The translations under genes and the position numbers were made by a program. A stretch of 64,000 nt of DNA from Hymenoscyphus infarciens (taxonomy: Eukaryota; Ascomycota; Leotiomycetes; Helotiales; Helotiaceae). Location of the stretch: the NCBI GenBank assembly GCA_001414345.1, contig LLCB01000259.1:1-64000 (forward strand), read 5' to 3'. Under the pieces are notes generated by a model. The model made no database searches. It was not told the DNA's origin and was given only the letters and a program-made list of their open reading frames with translations. Below, piece by piece: positions 58,191 to 64,000 of this stretch; position 1 is the first letter of the stretch; the number at the start of each line of letters is the position of its first letter.

Positions 58191-58424
58191 CTGGTACTTA
58201 GTGCTCTGGATGAAGGTAGCCCTCCTTCTCAATAGGTTGTTGAGGATGCACTGCTGATATCACGACTCGAAAGTTTGTATATACTCGTGTCGCTAATGCG
58301 AACATCTGGGTTGGAAAGTGTTGATAGTTGTCACTATGAGAAGGGGGAAGGTATATATTTGTTCATCCATTTACTCATAACCACTTTCCCTTTTCTCCTA
58401 CCTAACCTCCCAGCCCCTCACCTC

Positions 58425-61400
58425 TTAATCTTCACCCTTCTCCTCATCTTCACCCTCCCCAACCTCATCATCATCCAACCCCAATCCCTCAAAATCACTT
58501 TCCACCCCCAGTACCCCCAACGCATAATGAACCCTACTCCCTTCCAATCTCAACATCCCCCTCCTCTCCTCATCCGTGCGCCCCGAAAACGCACGATCAA
58601 TTCTCCTGCTCGTATTCCAAATGTCTACTCCTTCACCCGCGATATGTCCCCTTGCCACACGTGCCGTCTCCTCACTCATACGAATATAAGGTGGTCCCCT
58701 CCCCATTTCAGCGGATTTAATCCAGGATGTTTCGCAGCCATTGGCAATTGCCAAAGCGGTCTGCCAGCCTGTGACACGGGTGACGTTGTGTAGGTGGGTG
58801 ATGGTTTTGAGACGTTGGTGGGGGTTTTGGTACTGTGGGTTTTGGTTAGTTGTTGTGTTTAAGCGATGACGAAGAGTGAGAATTGAGAATGGGTAAGGAG
58901 GATGGAGGGGTACATACTTGAACACCAGCAACAAATAAAGAAGTAGTAGATTCCAACAACGCAGCACCAACACCTGGGTTAACATGCTGAGTCGTATCAC
59001 AATCCGGTGCAATCCCCGCTGTAATCCTCCCAATCTCATTCGCAGAATTGGCAGTCTGTCTGGCTGCAATGCCTGAAGCCATCATAGCAGCTGGTGGCAT
59101 ACTAGGATGTGCCCGATGACAAACTATGAGTCCCATATGATAATTTAACCATATTCCAGCAATGCCATAGGTTCTGTATTGCAATGCTGTGCCAAAAGGA
59201 GTTTGTATCGGAGAGCAAAACTCCGGACCAAGAGGTTGAAAGTCTTCCCCGAAATGATCCTCGAGGATAGAAAATGCATTTCGAATATCTTGCCATTCTT
59301 CCTCTGCTTCTGCGAGTTGTGTTGCTAGATCTGCTTCTTCGCTTCGGTGAGAGTGAGGGGAGCATGAACCCGAGCTTCGCGAATTTTGCCCTGAGAACCC
59401 CATTGGAAGTTGGGCTTCTTGGACCCCTGGAAGCATGCCGGAAAATCCTGGCATTTGGGGAGCTGGCTGTTTGGGGTTTGCTCGGAATTGTGGGGGTGGC
59501 TGGCTGGGACCAGCTTGACTTTGAGGGTCGGGTCTCATGCCACCTTGGTTGAACATGTTCATAGGAGGTCGCCAACCTCCAGTAGCTCTTATTGCCAAGC
59601 GCTTTCTTCTGATATCTTTAGCAGCAAAGTTGGCTAAGCGACCGAGCAGAAGCATGAGGTGATCGTATGTGCCATATCTAGTACTTGTTAGCATGTTACT
59701 TGAGATGGGATTGTCTTCTTACGTTGCATTTAGACGCCCAATTGGGGCTCTGGGTGGGCAGTTGGCCCAGAGTTCATAGTCCATACTACTCCTGATTAGC
59801 TCAAAAACACTCAACTTTTGGGGCGCTTAAACCTACAATAGACGGCCGCCTCCAAGAATACTCTGGTACGTATCTTGTTTGCAGTACCACCAGAAAAGAT
59901 CCCGCTGTGTTTCATATAGTTCGAGATCCCTTTCGGAGTATTGTTTTGTCGAGGTGTCTTGTGCCATGTCGTCTAGGATCTGGCCATGTTGGTCGTAGCG
60001 AACTTTTTTGCCCATCAAAAGGCCAACAAGATTCTCATCAACATCTTCAACGTAGGCCTGGTATCGCATTCTTTCTTCGAAAAGATTGTGTCCAGTTGCA
60101 TGCTGTTGATTGGCTTGGTAATATCTCATACGTTGTTCTTGTCGCTGTCCTACTTTGGTTTGTTTGATATTCTTGGCCATGCCAGCGAAGTCAATCAAGC
60201 GCACTAGCTGTCTAGCACCCAAAACGTGGTTGCTCCACTTTTGATGATCTGCGCACCAGCATTCGTAGAAGGCAAGTAGCAAAGCTGCCGCCAGTGTTGC
60301 TGGTTCTTTTTGTCTTATCGGGTTGTTGATCAACTTCCCTACTCTTCGCAAAGAGATTGCATAATGTTTTAACGACGCCGTGACGGGTCCATTTTGAAGC
60401 TTCGCGATATGCAGACTAGCAAGAGCAAGCATAGCATGTAATAGTGCGGGGTTTCGAAGAGCTAGTGTCGGAAAGGTATCTGTTTAAAGTCAATACCAGA
60501 TTCGATAATTGGAACTGTTTCCTTTCCAATGCAGGATCTGTGTGTGTTGATGTTTGCCATATGGGGTATACTCACAAGTCCACATGTGCTGCTGTGATGC
60601 TGGTACTGGCTGTCCTTGGAATATCAACGCTGGGTTTGCAGGGTGCCTCTCGAACATTGAAATGCATGGACCAGTTACACTAACAAAGTGGCAGAATATT
60701 CGAGCTGTCATAGGGTCGCTCAATGGGGAGGATTGCGGAGATGGTACATAGGTAGCCAGCATATCAGGGCGATTGATGAAAGATGTTACCGAACGTAGAT
60801 GGGAATCATGAAATGGCTGGCCATTCTTCATAGCTACAACAACCTGAATACCAAGGTCATTGCTCTTCATGTATTGATCGCTAGAGTTGTCCTGCCAAGC
60901 GAGGTTATCGTTTTCCGTGATCAAATCATCGTCGGAGACATCAAAAGGATCATCGTCCTCCTCTGGGAGGTAGTCCAAACTTTCTCTTGTCGCCAAAGTT
61001 GGTCTTGGTGGAACTTCTGTCGGTGGAGAGGTCCGGAAACTTGCGTTGGGGTGAGAATCTTGTCGTCGCGAAGGACCAGCGTTCAAGGATTCGATGGTTC
61101 CTTGTGATGATTGATAATCAGTCCTTGATTTTTGTTCAGGATGGAATGAATCTCTCGCTGGCGGAGCCCAATCTGCCGTTGCATGATATGAATGATAGAA
61201 TGTTGAAGCTGGGAATTGTCTATTAGAATCTTGAAACACCTCCTGAGCTGCATAGAAGGACGAACTACTTGACCCCACTACCCGTTTTGTTTCCGGATAG
61301 CGACTGTTTTGGGTCACTGATCCAAGGATTGCCTCTCGGGCCTCTTTCTTGATGGAAGCGTCAAAGTCGTTGGGGTCCAGATAAAGATCATGATGTTCTT

Positions 61401-62065
61401 GAAACTGGCCCTGGCCTGGTTCGGGAATGTGTGAACGATCAACGGTATCCGTCTTGGTGTCAAAGGACTGTGGAAGGTGCTGGGATTTAGGGAAGTTTTC
61501 TTGAGTCACACTGGTCTGGAATGAGTACAACCTGCCATCAACAACAGGAGATGGAGCTGATAGTGTTGATGTAGGTATGGTGTTGGTCAGGGGAGGCGAT
61601 GTATTTGAAGATATACTGCTCTTCGGGGCAATGGTAGGAGGTGCTGGCGCCGCGGAAACTCCCTGAGTTTGACTACCACGGCGGTTCCTGGACTGATTTG
61701 GATGACCAGAGGATGACGAGGCCGATGGACGGTAGTCGTTGATGGGTGACTTGAATACTAGTCTTTGATTGTAGCCTTCGCATTGCCTTTTGGACTTGGT
61801 ACAATTGTGGCACGTAGGACGCTCTTCACCACATTTTATACGACGCTTCCGGCAGGCTGCGGAATTCCCAAGTTAGCTTTTTTTCTCATCGAGTTATACC
61901 ACAGAATTCGAGTTGCATAAAGTACTTACTGAGACATCCAGTCTTGGTTCTTTTTCGTCCTTGACCTTTTGATCCGGGCTTCCTGGCAACTGGCTCTTCT
62001 CCAGAATTCTTATGTGCGTCGTTTTCCACGTCAGCAAGCTCGGGAGAAGCTTCGACATCGTCCAT
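58425..62065 (-). CDS. Zn2Cys6 transcription factor with fungal middle-homology region
   Basis: Probable nuclear sequence-specific regulator; targets unknown. Exons 61930-62065, 60576-61856, 59837-60479, 59723-59791, 58918-59677 and 58425-58832 (introns 73, 96, 45, 45 and 85 nt, all GT-AG, phases consistent) give 1098 residues. The binuclear zinc cluster uses Cys44, 47, 54, 61, 64 and 71 in CxxC-x6-C-x6-CxxC-x6-C spacing, split by intron 1, and is followed by the Gly-Tyr-Asn-Gln-Arg block. A long Ser/Pro/Gln-rich, disordered part follows (about 85-380). The fungal transcription-factor region starts near RIFCHFVSVTGPCISMFER and includes LRNPALLHAMLALASLH, with a Pro/Gln/Met-rich insert (near PQFRANPKQPAPQMPG) inside it. 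The C-terminus is Asp/Glu-rich. A long leader with short ORFs lies upstream. Confidence 0.9.
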
Positions 62066-63379
62066 GATAGAAGGGGCTGAGTACTAAAGAAACGAAATAG
62101 CCACGGTCAATGGGATTGTACTCCACGTAGAGTTTATTCTGAGAGGGATTGTCTTTCAACCACGGTAGTGGATAGTCGTAGAAGCGGGACGGATGTCTCA
62201 ATTATGCGATAGTGGCCGTTTGGTACGGGCGCTAAGAAATCAATAGCTGATGATGTCTCAACCGGGGGCAGCTGAAGGTATAAAAGAACAAAGTTCGAAG
62301 AAGGGTGATGGCTGTGAGAGGGTTTTATGGATGGGACGGTGTGAGGCCGGGGAATTCCAAGGCCCGTTGTGATTTCGAGTGTGTTTGTGTGGATGGGTAG
62401 GGCAAAGATCTTCAGGGAGTCGATGTGCAATCAATGGAGCGGGAGATACAGGTCCAATAGGTGCCGAATGCACGTGTACTGTTTCCACGATACCCTCTCG
62501 AGGGGGTTTTGAATGAGTTGAACAAGAACTGCACAGTATTTTCCAAATGAAGGATGACTGTTGGTCCTGTGGAAGGGCCAAAGGCTGCCACCGAGTGAGA
62601 TGCTGTCATCTACTGGGCTATTCTTTCAATGGATCTGGTCCAGACTAGAAGTCTACAGATTTGTCACCAGATATGTGCAGATATCCCAGGTAGGCTGAGA
62701 CAGCCTGGAATAATACTGGTTGCTCAGGTGGAGCGGAGTGAAGAATGGCAGACGTTGGGCGTCGGTAAGGCGTTGAAGATCATGGACAGCATGTGGGAGC
62801 CACCGATGGGGTGCAGAGAGGTCGCAGAAACACTGAACAGTGTGGGCGAGCGGGTGTAAGAGTGAGTGGCCAAGTCCAGGTTGATGGGGATAGAAGTGTG
62901 GAGAAGGTGTCTCCTAGTATTCTATTAGTGTGCCAATGGTATAGACCTATAATATGCGCCATCAGCATAGTATTTTCCCCTGCAGCGGCTTTACCGTCAG
63001 CCTCAAATTGAACGGGAGATCTCCTTGGAGCCGTGAGGAGGAGAATCAGTCCAATATCAGGAGCAGAACATGGGCGCGAGGCGATTCATCTATGTACAAT
63101 GCTCGTATGGTGGGAAACACACTGTACAAGCATTCCCAATCCAGTTCAGCTGGATATTGAATCTTTACTTTCTGGGCGAAGTGCTTGAAGCCTTGGAGCG
63201 CCAAAATAAGAAGATTCCGGTAGGTTAATCTTTTCCTACCCTGTACTCTGCTCAAAACGATTATCTCTGCTGCCACCATCTTCGAATAGAATCACAGAAA
63301 ACCACAACATAAACTTATGTGTTGAATAATCCTGGACCCAGATGGCGCAGCGGGGATGCAGATACAGATGTGGTTGAAG
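62066..63379. promoter_or_regulatory. Upstream region of the Zn2Cys6 gene
   Basis: About 1.3 kb without a recognisable gene. On the minus strand at 63046-63279 one stretch (FKHFAQKVKIQYPAELDWEC) looks protein-like and may be a remnant or an exon of an unrecognised gene. The rest shows nothing. Confidence 0.4.
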
Positions 63380-63887
63380 CTAGAGAAGCTGGCCATGACA
63401 CCGCAGAACGCTTGGAAACAAATTCCGATATGGCTCCACCATAATGCATCGTGCATCTTGAAGCTTTTCAAGTATTCGATCGGCGTTCTCTGCGCCAATC
63501 ACTCGCTACAAGCAGAATCAAAGTAACTACTTGCAAGCTGAAATTCCTGCCATTAGAGAATATCGAAACTCGAACACAACAACCCTGGAAAGAAGTGACA
63601 AAAAGTAGGGGTGAGAACATACAATTTAGGACAATGTTTTTTCCCTGGGGTGTATACACGGCGATCTCGCACTCCGCTGGTTCGAATGGCTGACGAGCAC
63701 GTAAAAGAGCCACAAAGCAAAGACTGAGGTCGATATAATCAGGTACTAGTTTAGGCCAATCGATGATTCGTGGAGTAGTGAGGCAACAGTGACGCTCTTC
63801 GACACTTCTTACTCCCGAGTCAATCGCTGGGATAGTTTCGATACCGACGAGCTGGTTTGGGATGGGCGAGATGACGGAGTGGTACAA
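63380..63887 (-). CDS. Possible two-exon gene, 128 residues, unknown function
   Basis: Exons 63623-63887 and 63380-63501 joined over a 121-nt intron (donor GTATGT, acceptor ending GCGAG) keep phase and give 128 residues. Protein-like blocks are TPRIIDWPKLVPDYIDLSL, PFEPAECEIAVYTPQGKN and, in exon 2, GAENADRILEKLQDARCIMV followed by EPYRNLFPS. No transmembrane segment, signal peptide or known motif was seen. The start may lie further upstream and the gene could be a fragment of a larger one. The acceptor is weak. It is a prediction from reading-frame quality only. Confidence 0.4.
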
Positions 63888-64000
63888 AGTCCCCAGTTAG
63901 TGGCGCTATTGAGGACGTGGGTGAAAATCTATTTCCGTTGGACGTTGACCCTCGCACGATGTTTTCCTTTCAGCTCAAGTTGTTGACAAGACCGGATTGA

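Noticed and set aside
62134..62609. Overlapping minus-strand ORFs of 65-107 codons upstream of the Zn2Cys6 gene
   Set aside because: Mutually overlapping frames without domains in the leader/promoter region; at most upstream ORFs.
1..64000. tRNA, rRNA or CRISPR features
   Set aside because: No GGTTCGAAT-type T-loop with a matching cloverleaf, no rRNA-like conserved stretch, and no regularly spaced repeats with unique spacers were found.

Overview
This is nuclear DNA of a filamentous ascomycete (Pezizomycotina). Genes have short introns of about 45-130 nt with GTRNGT donors and CTAAC-like branch sites, the protein set is typical of filamentous fungi, and the left part is an AT- and TpA-rich transposon block that looks mutated by RIP (repeat-induced point mutation). 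The gene families would fit Leotiomycetes, but that is an inference.

Left compartment (1 to about 28.9 kb): a graveyard of LTR retrotransposons with no intact gene. I could reconstruct five elements from paired LTRs, matching 5-bp target-site duplications (TSDs) and polypurine tracts. Element 1 (660-13387, plus, Gypsy-like, pol-less) was invaded by a Copia element (2327-10045). Element 4 (13596-27587, minus) was invaded by element 3 (15932-27159, plus). Element 3 was in turn split inside its 5' LTR by element 2 (15973-24058, minus), the only Gypsy copy with a visible reverse transcriptase. Two of the five TSD pairs differ by one transition (CCCTC/CTCTC, AGGAG/AGAAG), as RIP would produce. An older remnant (27.6-28.9 kb) has a 130-bp tandem duplication and ends near an A18 tract.

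Right compartment (29.5-62 kb): compact housekeeping genes. In order: phosphoacetylglucosamine mutase (minus), MUS81 nuclease (plus, head-to-head), Sfh5-like CRAL-TRIO lipid-transfer protein (minus), DCAF11-like WD40 protein (minus), Sec61 gamma/Sss1 (minus), CPSF6/7-like RRM protein (plus), SET-domain lysine methyltransferase (plus), mitochondrial Lon protease Pim1 (minus), Bro1 ESCRT protein (minus), and after a decayed stretch a Zn2Cys6 transcription factor (minus). They do not form one pathway.

Decayed stretch (54.5-58.2 kb): good-looking coding fragments broken by stops and frame changes. They include a minus-strand zinc metallopeptidase relic with a HELTH motif followed at once by a stop. 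The last kilobase holds a possible 128-residue two-exon gene of unknown function.

The observations most worth a second look are the dated TE nest; a 75-nt in-frame, stop-free intron in the DCAF11-like gene that would encode a membrane-helix-like segment if retained; an unexplained 2-kb block between pol and the 3' LTR of the Copia element; and the metallopeptidase relic.
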